Assembly: GCA_018001225.1 (NCBI GenBank)
Contig: JAGNIJ010000020.1
Coordinates: 1 to 64,000 of the forward strand
Length of the DNA: 64,000 bases
Direction of reading: 5' to 3'
DNA from: Kiritimatiellia bacterium
GTDB taxonomy: Bacteria > Verrucomicrobiota > Kiritimatiellia > CAIQIC01 > JAGNIJ01
The notes beneath the pieces were generated by a model that had not been told where the DNA came from, made no database searches, and saw only the letters and a list, made by a program, of their open reading frames with translations. Every line of letters starts with the position of its first letter. Within the stretch, counting starts at the first letter, position 1. Made by a program: the position numbers and the translations under genes. Below are positions 49,785-57,519 of the stretch, piece after piece.

Positions 49785-50342
49785 CTAGCCGTACACGTCG
49801 TCGAACGACCAGATGAATATCTGCACGTGTTTCAGCGGCCCGCCGCGCAGGGCGTTGGTCGGGCTGGTGAGCCACTGCCCCATGAAGGAAAGCCGGGTCA
49901 CGTTGGCTGTTGAGTTGCGGAAGAAGAACTCGACGTGCACCACCGACATCGTGCCCGGCGCGGTCGGCCACGGCGAACCCTCGTTCCAGTTGGTGGCGAC
50001 GTAGGAGGTATACTCGCTCTGGTTGAACGACGGGATGCCGACGCTCACCCCGCACTGGTACGGCGCCGCGGGCTGGCCCAGGTAATCCAGCGAAGGGGTC
50101 GGGTTCCACGCCGCCCGCGCCGTGAGGCGGGTGGACTCCTTGAACGAGGTCGCGTAATGGATTTCCGCCAGATCGGGCCCGCTCGTGAAGCGGCCGAGTT
50201 CCAACGCGGATGCCTCGCCGTTGACGTCCCAGGTGAACGTTTCGCCCGCGGCCACGGTGGTCACGGCGCGCACCGGGACCAGGCCCAGCCGCAGGAACAG
50301 CGCGCCCGCCATCCACCACCGGCCTGGCCAAGACCACGTCAT
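49785..50342 (-). CDS. Exported protein, possible N-terminal part of the RHS protein
   Basis: A 185-residue protein with a putative signal peptide (RWWMAGALFLRLGLVPVRA) and a beta-sandwich-like sequence: TTVAAGETFTWDVNGEASALELGRFTSGPDLAEIHYATSF..., YQCGVSVGIPSFNQSEYTSYVATNW, VVHVEFFFRNSTANVTRLSFMGQW, ending QIFIWSFDDVYG before TAG. It is in the same frame as the RHS gene, 99 nt upstream of its first start. The ATG overlaps the ade stop by 4 nt. It may be a separate secreted protein or the N-terminal domain of a longer RHS protein cut by the amber codon. No family recognised. Confidence 0.65.
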   Translation of the reverse strand: MTWSWPGRWWMAGALFLRLGLVPVRAVTTVAAGETFTWDVNGEASALELGRFTSGPDLAEIHYATSFKESTRLTARAAWNPTPSLDYLGQPAAPYQCGVSVGIPSFNQSEYTSYVATNWNEGSPWPTAPGTMSVVHVEFFFRNSTANVTRLSFMGQWLTSPTNALRGGPLKHVQIFIWSFDDVYG

Positions 50343-52057
50343 GCCACGAACAGCGGCACCGGCTGAAATTTCGTGACGTCCACCAGGCCCTTGTCCGTGA
50401 GCTTGAGTTCCGGGATGACCGGCAGGGCGAGGAAGGACATGGTCATGACGGGATCGGGCAGCGTGCAGCCCAGCCCGCGCGCGGCCGCGGCCATGGCCTC
50501 GATCCGGTCGCGCACTTCTTCCAGCGGCAGGTCGGACATCAGGCCCGCGATCGGCAGGGGGACGGCGGCCAGGACCTGCTCGTTGTTCACGACCGCCTGC
50601 CCGCCGCGCAGGCGCGCGACTTCCTTGACCGCGGCCATCATGTCCCGGTCCGTCGCGCCGACGACGACAATATTGTGCGAGTCGTGCGCGACGCTGGAGG
50701 CGATGGCCCCGCTCTTCATGCCGAACCCGCGCACGAAGCCGATGCCCACGTGGCCCGAGGCCAGGTGCCGCTCGATCACGGCGATCTTGAGCAGGTCGCG
50801 CGCCGGGTCGGCGACGAGAGCTCCATCCGCCACGGAAGCTTCTTCCTCGAGGAGCTTGGTGACGATCTGGTCGGGCACGAGACCGATGACCCGGACGCGC
50901 GGGCGGTCCGCCTTGCCCCCGGGAACCGGTACGCGCAAGTCGAGGCCGTGCCACTGTACGTTGACGCTGCTGCGGAGGCGGTGCGCCTTGGCCTTTGCAC
51001 GAGGCGCCAGCAGCGACTGGTTCTCGGCGACCTTCTGGCCCGCCTGGTAGACCTGCGCGACGCGGAACGACTCGAAATCGTCGAGCACCACGAGGTCCGC
51101 CCAGTAGCCCGGGGCGACGGCGCCGAGTTTCTTGAGCCCGAAGTAACGCGCCGGGTGGAGCGTGCCCATCCGGACGGCCGTGACGGGATCCATGCCCTTC
51201 TGGATGGCGCGGTGCACGAGCCAGTTGATGCTGCCCTCGCGGAGGAGGTCGGCCGGGTGCCGGTCGTCCGTGCAGAAGCTGCAGTTGATGGCGGCGGCCG
51301 GCGTCACCAGCGGCAGCAGGGCGTCGAGGTTCCGCGCCGTCGTGCCGTCGCGGATGAAGATATGCATGCCCATCTGCCGCTTCTCGCGGGCCTCCTCCAG
51401 CGTCGTGCACTCGTGGTCCGAGCCGATGCCGGCGACGATGTACGCGGCGAGATCCTTGCCGGACAGGCCGGGGGCGTGGCCGTCGATCGGGTGTCCCTCG
51501 GCGGCCGCCAGCTTGGCCAGCACGTCGGGCGCGCGGAAGATGACGCCGGGGTAGTTCATCATCTCGGCCAGGCCGATGACCCGCTTGTGCCGGAAGAGGA
51601 GCTGGATATCCTCCGCCGTCAGCCGGGCGCCGGAGGTCTCCATGTCCGTCGCCGGCACGCAGGAGGGGACCATGACGAACACGCGCAGGGGCAGGCCCTC
51701 GCTGGTCTCGATCATGTACCGGACGCCGTCGAGCCCCAGCACGTTGGCGATTTCGTGGGGGTCGGTGATCACCGCCGTCACGCCGCGCGGAACGACCGCG
51801 CGCGCGAACTCGGGCACGGTGACCATGCTGCTCTCGATGTGGACGTGCGCGTCGATGAAGCCCGGGCACAGGAGCCGGCCTTGCAGGTCGACGGTCTCGC
51901 GGGCATCGTACTTCCCGAAGCCGATAACATGGCCCTTGAAGATCGCGACGTCGGCTGGATGGATCTCGTTGGAGAAGACGTTGACGACCCGCGCGTTTTT
52001 CAGCAGCAGGTCCGCGGGGGTTTCCCCGCGCGCGGCCGCGATCATGTCTGCATTCAT
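50339..52057 (-). CDS. ade: Adenine deaminase
   Basis: A 572-residue amidohydrolase of the Ade family that converts adenine to hypoxanthine and ammonia. Metal motif GFIDAHVHIESSMVT, then DPHEIANVLG, GLAEMMNYPGVI, GHAPGLSG and CTDDRHPADLL are all diagnostic. The C-terminal half with SVAHDSHNIVVVG is the second Ade-specific domain. Length is typical (about 590). ATG 52057 is preferred because GGGTGG precedes it; ATG 52069 is possible. It is the last gene of a purine catabolism operon and feeds hypoxanthine to the xanthine dehydrogenase upstream. Confidence 0.93.
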   Translation of the reverse strand: MNADMIAAARGETPADLLLKNARVVNVFSNEIHPADVAIFKGHVIGFGKYDARETVDLQGRLLCPGFIDAHVHIESSMVTVPEFARAVVPRGVTAVITDPHEIANVLGLDGVRYMIETSEGLPLRVFVMVPSCVPATDMETSGARLTAEDIQLLFRHKRVIGLAEMMNYPGVIFRAPDVLAKLAAAEGHPIDGHAPGLSGKDLAAYIVAGIGSDHECTTLEEAREKRQMGMHIFIRDGTTARNLDALLPLVTPAAAINCSFCTDDRHPADLLREGSINWLVHRAIQKGMDPVTAVRMGTLHPARYFGLKKLGAVAPGYWADLVVLDDFESFRVAQVYQAGQKVAENQSLLAPRAKAKAHRLRSSVNVQWHGLDLRVPVPGGKADRPRVRVIGLVPDQIVTKLLEEEASVADGALVADPARDLLKIAVIERHLASGHVGIGFVRGFGMKSGAIASSVAHDSHNIVVVGATDRDMMAAVKEVARLRGGQAVVNNEQVLAAVPLPIAGLMSDLPLEEVRDRIEAMAAAARGLGCTLPDPVMTMSFLALPVIPELKLTDKGLVDVTKFQPVPLFVA

Positions 52058-52078
52058 GAACCACCCCATCCGAAGAGG

Positions 52079-52127
52079 GTGGCGCGGGCCTCCGGCCCGC
52101 GATTCACGGGCGGGACGCCCGTGCCAC
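52079..52127 (+). repeat. Two-hairpin repeat (GGCCCGCG / CGCCCGTG family)
   Basis: Outer stem GTGGC/GCCAC (52079-52083 and 52123-52127) encloses two perfect 8-bp hairpins: CGCGGGCC-TCC-GGCCCGCG (52083-52101) and CACGGGCG-GGA-CGCCCGTG (52105-52123). It sits in the 81-nt gap between the Mo subunit and ade. Confidence 0.7.
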
Positions 52128-52138
52128 TCTCGAAATTG

Positions 52139-54463
52139 CTATCCCAACTGCTGCATCCCCTTCCAAATTTTTTCCGGCGTGAACGGCGCCTCGCGCAGGC
52201 GGACACCCACGGCGTTGAAGATCGCGTTGGCAATGGCCGGGCACGGTCCGTTGATGCCGATCTCGGACACGCTCTTCGCGCCGAACGGGCCGGTTTTCTC
52301 GTAGGTCGGAACCAGGATCGTCACCATCTCGGGCTTGTCCCGCATGGAGTAGATCTTGTAGTGCAGGAACGAGTCGTTGGTCATTTTGCCAGCGTCGTTG
52401 AACAGGTACTGCTCGGTCAGCGCGTAGCAGATGCCGTTCATGACGGCGCCCTCGACCTGGCCCTCGGCCAGCTTCGGGTGGATCGCCGTGCCGCAGTCGG
52501 TCGCCGCGACGTACTTCACCACGCGAACGAGCCCGGTCTCGGTGTCCACCTCGACCTCGGCGAAGTGCGCCGCGAAGGGCGGCGGGGACTTGTGGCTGAT
52601 GTGCGAGGAGATCGCCGCGATCTGGAACTGGTTCGCCGCGTACAGCGAGTGCAGGGCGACGTCCTGGAACGTCACCGATCCGCTGCCGTCCTTCGCGAAG
52701 ACCTGCGCGTCGCGGACTTCCAGGTCGGCGGGCTTCTTCTCCATGATCTCCGCCGCAACGCCGAGGATCTGCTTCTTGATCTTCAGCCCCGCGTCGAGGA
52801 CGGCGTTGCCGGTGAGATAGGTCGTGCTGGAGGCGTACGCGCCGACGTCGAACGGGGTCATGTCCGTGTCGGACGAGTACACGAGGATCTTGTCGCTCGT
52901 CGTGCCGATGGCCTCGGCGGCGATCTGGGCCAGGACGGTGTCGCTGCCGGTGCCGAGGTCCGTCGCGCCCATCAGCAGGTTGAACGAGCCGTCCTCGTTC
53001 ATCTTGATCGAGGCGGCGCCCATGTCGATCTCGGGGATGCTGGAGCCCTGCATCAGGCAGCACATGCCGATGCCGCGACGGTAGCGGCCCTTCTTCTTGC
53101 GCCAGTCGCCGCGCTTCTTCCAGCCGATCGCCTTGGCGCCGAGCTTGATGCACTTGTCCAAGCCGCAGCTCCCGATCGCCTGCTCCACGCCCGCCTTGCC
53201 CTCGCCGAGGGCGGCAAACACGGGCGAGGTCTCGCCGGAGCGGATGTGGTGGTTCGCGCGCAGGACCAGCGGGTCCACGCCGAGCTGCTCGGCGAGCTCG
53301 TCCATGGCGCTCTCGACGGCGAAGGCCGCCTGGGTCGCGCCGTAGCCGCGGTACGCGCCGCCGACGGGCAGGTTGGTGTAGACCGCCGTGCCGGTAAAGT
53401 GGACATTCGGGGAGCGATAGAGCGGCAGCACCTTGCTCCCGCTGTTGCAGACCACGGTCAAGGCGTGCGAGCCGTACGCGCCGGTGTTGGAGATGCAGTC
53501 AAGGCCCACGGCGGTCAGCGTCCCCTCGGGGTCGGCCGCCAGGCGCACGCGGATCCGCTCCGGGTGCCGGGTACGGCTGCTGACAAATTCCTCCTCGCGG
53601 GTATAGAAAAGCAGCACCGGCCGGCGCGAGCGCCAGGCCAGCATGCCGACGACGTCCTCGAGCAGGACCTCCTGCTTGGCGCCGAACCCGCCGCCGATGC
53701 GCGGCTTGATGACGCGCACCTGCTGGACGGGAATGTCCATCGTCTGCGCGGCGATGCGCCGCGCGTGGAACGGCACCTGGGTGCTCGTCCGGATCACCAG
53801 CCGCCCCTCGGCGTCCACGTGGGCCATCGTCACGTGCGGCTCGATGGGGCAGTGCTGGGCCATGTGGATGTAGTAGGAGTGGTCCAGCTTGTACGGCGCG
53901 CCGGCCATGGCCTGCTCCACGTGGCCGACGTCCATGCCGACCCGCGCCGCGATGTTCTTCTTCGGCTCGTACGGCACGGGGATCACGGCGCGGGCCTCGG
54001 GCTCGTCGTGGATCACCGGGCTGCCCTCCTTCAGGGCGGCCTCGATGGACAGGACGGGCTCCAGCAATTCGTATTCGACCTTGATCGCCTTCAGGGCGGC
54101 CTCGGCGAGCTCGGGGGTCTCGGCGGCTACCGCGGCGACGCGGTCGCCGACGTAGCGGACCTTGCGGTCGAACATGAACGTGTCGTACGGCGACGGCTCG
54201 GGGTAGCCCTGGCCGGCCGTCGTGTGGGCGATGCGCGGCACGTTGCCGTGGTAGAGCACGCAGTGCACGCCCGGCATCTTCTCCGCGGCGCTGATGTCGA
54301 TGCTCTTGATGATCGCGTGCGCGTGCGGGCTCCAGAGGAGCTTCGCGTACAGCGCGTCCGCCGGCTTGAAGTCGGCCACGAACAGCGGCTTGCCCAGCGC
54401 CAGCGGCAGCGCGTCGAGCTTCTTCACCGGCTGGTTGACTACCTTGAAGTTCTTTTTCGCCAT
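52139..54463 (-). CDS. Xanthine dehydrogenase, molybdenum-binding subunit
   Basis: A 774-residue molybdopterin subunit. It starts KVVNQPVKKLDALPLALGKPLFVADF, the standard beginning of the family, and has PRIGGGFGAKQE, AYRGYGATQAAFAVE, GMCCLMQGSS, LMGATDLGTGSDTVLAQIAAE, CGTAIHPKLAEGQVEGAVMNGI and, near the C-terminus, FGAKSVSEIGINGP with the catalytic Glu. It oxidises hypoxanthine/xanthine (or a related purine or aldehyde); the neighbouring adenine deaminase makes purines most likely. GGGAG precedes the ATG. The gene order is FAD, Fe-S, Mo, then ade. Confidence 0.9.
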   Translation of the reverse strand: MAKKNFKVVNQPVKKLDALPLALGKPLFVADFKPADALYAKLLWSPHAHAIIKSIDISAAEKMPGVHCVLYHGNVPRIAHTTAGQGYPEPSPYDTFMFDRKVRYVGDRVAAVAAETPELAEAALKAIKVEYELLEPVLSIEAALKEGSPVIHDEPEARAVIPVPYEPKKNIAARVGMDVGHVEQAMAGAPYKLDHSYYIHMAQHCPIEPHVTMAHVDAEGRLVIRTSTQVPFHARRIAAQTMDIPVQQVRVIKPRIGGGFGAKQEVLLEDVVGMLAWRSRRPVLLFYTREEEFVSSRTRHPERIRVRLAADPEGTLTAVGLDCISNTGAYGSHALTVVCNSGSKVLPLYRSPNVHFTGTAVYTNLPVGGAYRGYGATQAAFAVESAMDELAEQLGVDPLVLRANHHIRSGETSPVFAALGEGKAGVEQAIGSCGLDKCIKLGAKAIGWKKRGDWRKKKGRYRRGIGMCCLMQGSSIPEIDMGAASIKMNEDGSFNLLMGATDLGTGSDTVLAQIAAEAIGTTSDKILVYSSDTDMTPFDVGAYASSTTYLTGNAVLDAGLKIKKQILGVAAEIMEKKPADLEVRDAQVFAKDGSGSVTFQDVALHSLYAANQFQIAAISSHISHKSPPPFAAHFAEVEVDTETGLVRVVKYVAATDCGTAIHPKLAEGQVEGAVMNGICYALTEQYLFNDAGKMTNDSFLHYKIYSMRDKPEMVTILVPTYEKTGPFGAKSVSEIGINGPCPAIANAIFNAVGVRLREAPFTPEKIWKGMQQLG

Positions 54464-54483
54464 GGTCGTTCTCCCGGATACCG

Positions 54484-54966
54484 TCAGGCCTGCGCCGGCT
54501 TGTTCGCGTCCCGCACGTTCCGCAGCGCTGTCCAGATTTTTTCATAACCCGTGCAGCGGCAGAGATTTCCGTCCGTGTGGACCCGGATATCCTCGTCGCC
54601 GGCGGCGGGGTTTTCCTCGAACATCGCCTTGGCGGACATGACGAGGCCGGGCGTGCAGTAGCCGCACTGGACCGCTCCCGCGTCCACCAGTGCCTGCTGA
54701 ATGGGGTGGACGTTTCCAAAATCGCCCACGCCCTCGATGGTCACGACGTTCCGGCCGTGGACCAGGAAGGCCGGCATGATGCAGGACAGCGCCGCGCGGC
54801 CGTCCACGTTGACCGTGCACGCGCCGCAGGTGCCCTCGTCGCAGCCCTCCTTGGTTCCCGTCAGCCCCGACCGTCGCAGCAGTTTGACCAGCAGCTCTCC
54901 GGGGGCGATCTCGAAATCCCTCTTCTTGCCGTTCAGCGTGAAGGTGATGGTCTTGGGGTTGCTCAT
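54484..54966 (-). CDS. Xanthine dehydrogenase, [2Fe-2S] subunit
   Basis: A 160-residue ferredoxin-like subunit with two [2Fe-2S] clusters: the plant-type motif CDEGTCGACTVNVDGRAALSC near residue 41-62 and the helical-domain motif CGYCTPG..NLCRCTGY near 100-140. It passes electrons from the molybdenum site to FAD. The stop is 21 nt before the Mo subunit start, and the ATG overlaps the FAD subunit stop by 4 nt. Length equals that of CoxS/XdhC-type subunits. Confidence 0.94.
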   Translation of the reverse strand: MSNPKTITFTLNGKKRDFEIAPGELLVKLLRRSGLTGTKEGCDEGTCGACTVNVDGRAALSCIMPAFLVHGRNVVTIEGVGDFGNVHPIQQALVDAGAVQCGYCTPGLVMSAKAMFEENPAAGDEDIRVHTDGNLCRCTGYEKIWTALRNVRDANKPAQA

Positions 54967-55808
54967 GTTGCCTGCTCCTTCGCCTGGTTCCAGGCCTCCA
55001 CCAGCACATCGCCCAGCGTAACCGCCGCCAGGCGCCCGATGTACTCGGCGGACATGCCCTCGGCTTCCTTGAATCTCAAGGCCGACAGCCCGTTCAGCGC
55101 GGCCTCGCGCAGAAGGCCTTCCGACGCTTTCTTTCCCGCGAGCGCGGCTTCCACTCCCGGGCAGCGCGCGGGGAACGGCACCGCGGCGCTCACCGCCGCG
55201 CGGGCGGAGCGGACGCTCGCGCCATCCAGCTGCAGGCAGGCCGCCGCCGTCGCCAGGCTGAAACCCGTCGCCGTCTGCCGCACCTTTTTGTAGCCGAAGC
55301 CCGCGCCCTCGCCGAGGGCGGGCACGCGGACCTGCGTGAGCAGGTCGCCGCCCCGGAACAGGCGGGCGGGCTGGGAGGAGAAGAACTCGTCGGCCGGCAT
55401 TTCCCTTTCCTGCACGCCCCGGATCACCAGCGTCGCGCCCAGCGCCAGCAGGGGGGCCGGGAAGTCGGACCAGGGGAACACGCGGCAGATATTGCCGCCG
55501 AGCGTCGATTCGTTGCGGATTTGCTGGGAGGAGAGCGTCAGGGCCACGCGGTCGAGAACCCAGCCGGGCTCGCGGTGCTTCTGGAGCGTCGCCACGCGGG
55601 TGGCCGCGCCGACGCGGAAGACACCGCCGTCGCGCCGGATGCCGTCCAGACCGAGCCGGTTCAGATCCACCGCGGTCATCGGCTGGTCCTCGGGGATGAA
55701 CACCAGCGAGGTCGCCCCGGCCACGGGGAGCGCCGCGGGGCCGAGGTCCCGGAGCGCGGCCAGGGCTTCGTCCAGTCGCGTGGGTATTTTGAAATCGGTT
55801 ATCTTCAC
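54963..55808 (-). CDS. Xanthine dehydrogenase, FAD-binding subunit
   Basis: A 281-residue FAD subunit (CoxM/XdhB type). FAD sites are LPVAGATSLVFIPED near residue 30 and IRNESTLGGNICRVFPWSDFPAPLLALGA near 100; GFGYKKVRQTATGFSLATAAACL marks the C-terminal domain. The start chosen is GTG 55808 because GGAGGAC lies 8 nt upstream; an ATG 30 nt earlier (55838) has no site. First gene of the xdh-ade operon. The family's TIGGN motif is here TLGGN. Confidence 0.9.
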   Translation of the reverse strand: MKITDFKIPTRLDEALAALRDLGPAALPVAGATSLVFIPEDQPMTAVDLNRLGLDGIRRDGGVFRVGAATRVATLQKHREPGWVLDRVALTLSSQQIRNESTLGGNICRVFPWSDFPAPLLALGATLVIRGVQEREMPADEFFSSQPARLFRGGDLLTQVRVPALGEGAGFGYKKVRQTATGFSLATAAACLQLDGASVRSARAAVSAAVPFPARCPGVEAALAGKKASEGLLREAALNGLSALRFKEAEGMSAEYIGRLAAVTLGDVLVEAWNQAKEQAT

Positions 55809-55937
55809 GCTGTGTCCTCCGAGTGTCTGTTCCGTCAAGGGCGGCCGGTCATCGACCGGTGGCGCTGTAATTCCAGCCTGTTCTTATACCCCAGCCGGTT
55901 TGCCCGTGTCATCAGAAAACGCCACCGGATTGCGGTT

Positions 55938-55966
55938 TGCACCCTGCCCGGTCTTTCTCTACAGTC
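55938..55966 (+). promoter_or_regulatory. Candidate promoter for glycosyltransferase
   Basis: TTGCAC (55938-55943), 17 nt, TACAGT (55961-55966), 17 nt before the ATG at 55984. Confidence 0.5.
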
Positions 55967-55983
55967 CCCCCCGAGGCAATCCC

Positions 55984-57165
55984 ATGGCGCGCGCGGAACG
56001 CATAGCGGTGATCAGCCCGCGGTTCTCCGAGACCGGGACCGTCGGCGGCGCGGAGACCCTGCTTAAACGGCTCGCCGAACTGGCCGCGGCCGACGGGCGG
56101 CGCGTCTCGATCCTGACCACCTGCGCGACCAACCATTTCACGTGGGAGAACGCGGTCCCGCCGGGCGCCAGGACGGTGGGCGGCCTCGAGGTCCGGTTCT
56201 TCCCCGTGGACGCGGACCGCGACGTCGCCGCCTTCCTGCGCGTCCAGAAGACGATCGGCCAGCGCGGCCCGCTGGAGATCGAGGACGAGCGCCTCTGGAT
56301 ACGGAACTCCGTCAACAGCCGAGCCCTGATCGAACACCTGCACGAGCGGGGCGGCGAGTACGACCGCATCCTGGCCGGCCCCTATCTCTTTGGCCTGTCT
56401 TTTGTTGCGGCGCAGGTCTATCCGCGGAAAACCCTTCTTGTGCCCTGTCTCCACGACGAGCCGTTCGCCTATCTCGAAATCATGAAGGAGTTGTTCGGCG
56501 CCGTTTCCGGCTTCGCCTTCAACACCGAGCCGGAGCGGGCCCTCGCTCGGAGCCTGTTTGAACTCCCGCCGGAAAAGTGCGCCGTGGTCGGGATGGACAT
56601 CGAGCCGTTCGAGGCCGATCCCTCGGCCTTCGCGCGGGCCCGGGGGCTGGACCGTCCCTACGTGCTCTATTGCGGCCGGCGCGAGGGCGGCAAGGGGACG
56701 CCCCTGCTCTGCGAGTACATGCAGGCCTTCCGCGAGCGCACCGGCGAGGACGTGCGGTTGGTGTTCACCGGCAGCGGGCCCATCGAGGCGCCCGCGGAAT
56801 TGCAGCCGTTCATTCTCGACGCCGGCTTCGTGTCCGAACGGGAGAAACACGAGGCCATGGCGGGCGCGCTGGCGTTCATCCATCCGTCGGTGAACGAAAG
56901 CCTGGGTATCGTGCTGCTGGAGTCCTGGCTGGCCCGCGTGCCGGCGCTGGTCCACGCGGGCGGCGAGGTCTTGCGCTGGCAGTGCCGGAGGTGCAACGGC
57001 GGACTCTGGTTCCGGCACTATCCCGACTTCGAGCAGGAACTGCTCCTGCTCCTGCGCCGGCCGGAACTCCGCCGGAAGATGGGCGCCGCCGGGCGGGAGT
57101 ATGTCCTCCGCGAATACTCGCGGGCGGCGATCCAGGAGCGGCTGTTCGCGGCACTGGACCGTTGA
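55984..57165 (+). CDS. Glycosyltransferase family 4-like protein
   Basis: A 393-residue GT-B glycosyltransferase. The N-terminal Rossmann half begins IAVISPRFSETGTVGGAETLLKRLAELAAADGRRV, the donor half has VLYCGRREGGKGTPLL, RLVFTGSG, FVSEREKHEAMAGALAFIHPSVNESLGIVLLESWLA with the E-x7-E motif, and a C-terminal helix. A CxxC-like LRWQCRRCNGGLWF loop near residue 325 is unusual and might bind metal. It likely acts on surface polysaccharide or glycolipid. Acceptor and donor are unknown. A second GT4 follows downstream. Confidence 0.87.
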   Translation: MARAERIAVISPRFSETGTVGGAETLLKRLAELAAADGRRVSILTTCATNHFTWENAVPPGARTVGGLEVRFFPVDADRDVAAFLRVQKTIGQRGPLEIEDERLWIRNSVNSRALIEHLHERGGEYDRILAGPYLFGLSFVAAQVYPRKTLLVPCLHDEPFAYLEIMKELFGAVSGFAFNTEPERALARSLFELPPEKCAVVGMDIEPFEADPSAFARARGLDRPYVLYCGRREGGKGTPLLCEYMQAFRERTGEDVRLVFTGSGPIEAPAELQPFILDAGFVSEREKHEAMAGALAFIHPSVNESLGIVLLESWLARVPALVHAGGEVLRWQCRRCNGGLWFRHYPDFEQELLLLLRRPELRRKMGAAGREYVLREYSRAAIQERLFAALDR

Positions 57166-57211
57166 TCCATAGTATCCCCCCAGCGCACCCCCTCATCCCC
57201 TCCAAACTCGC

Positions 57212-57235
57212 GGTCGCTATTTATAAAATGTGATC
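57212..57235 (-). promoter_or_regulatory. 24-nt AT-rich imperfect palindrome, copy 2 (inverted)
   Basis: GGTCGCTATTTATAAAATGTGATC; its reverse complement matches the other copies (TTTTATAAATAG core). Orientation is opposite to copies 1 and 3. Confidence 0.55.
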
Positions 57236-57358
57236 AAGCATTGGTGGGCATGCCGGCAGGAAAAACGTCCTTCACTCTTTTCTCGGTTATATCGTAACAT
57301 TCTCATATATATAATATTACGACTCGGCGCACCCCTACGTTCATCGCCCGTTTATTAC

Positions 57359-57382
57359 TGTCACATTTTATAAATAGTGACA
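57359..57382 (+). promoter_or_regulatory. 24-nt AT-rich imperfect palindrome, copy 3
   Basis: TGTCACATTTTATAAATAGTGACA. A 17-nt core (CTATTTATAAAATGTGA and its complement) is exactly shared, in inverted orientation, with 57217-57233. Confidence 0.55.
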
Positions 57383-57480
57383 GGTGGATTCGCGGCTTGG
57401 GCAAAGTAAAGGAGGATCGGTTGGCTTCGTTTTCCCGCGGGCCGCTTCACGCCGGGAGGGGGGGCGGACCGGGCCCGCGT

Positions 57481-57509
57481 TTGCATCGCAGCCGCCGACT
57501 GTGTTATAT
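57481..57509 (+). promoter_or_regulatory. Candidate promoter for second glycosyltransferase
   Basis: TTGCAT (57481-57486), 17 nt, TTATAT (57504-57509), 10 nt before the ATG at 57520; the transcript would be almost leaderless. Confidence 0.5.
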
Positions 57510-57519
57510 CCAAATCCCC

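Larger units (their letters stand above)
57166..57519. other. 354-nt intergenic region with AT-rich island
   Basis: No gene. Bases about 57212-57382 are strikingly AT-rich for this genome and are bounded by two inverted copies of the 24-nt palindrome. The centre contains CATATATATAATATTA. The rest is the leader of the next glycosyltransferase. Confidence 0.6.

Noticed and set aside
50675..54547. 1290-codon open frame on the plus strand across the xdh-ade operon
   Set aside because: It is antisense to three well-supported purine genes and has the composition of a shadow frame in GC-rich DNA; no family motif is seen.
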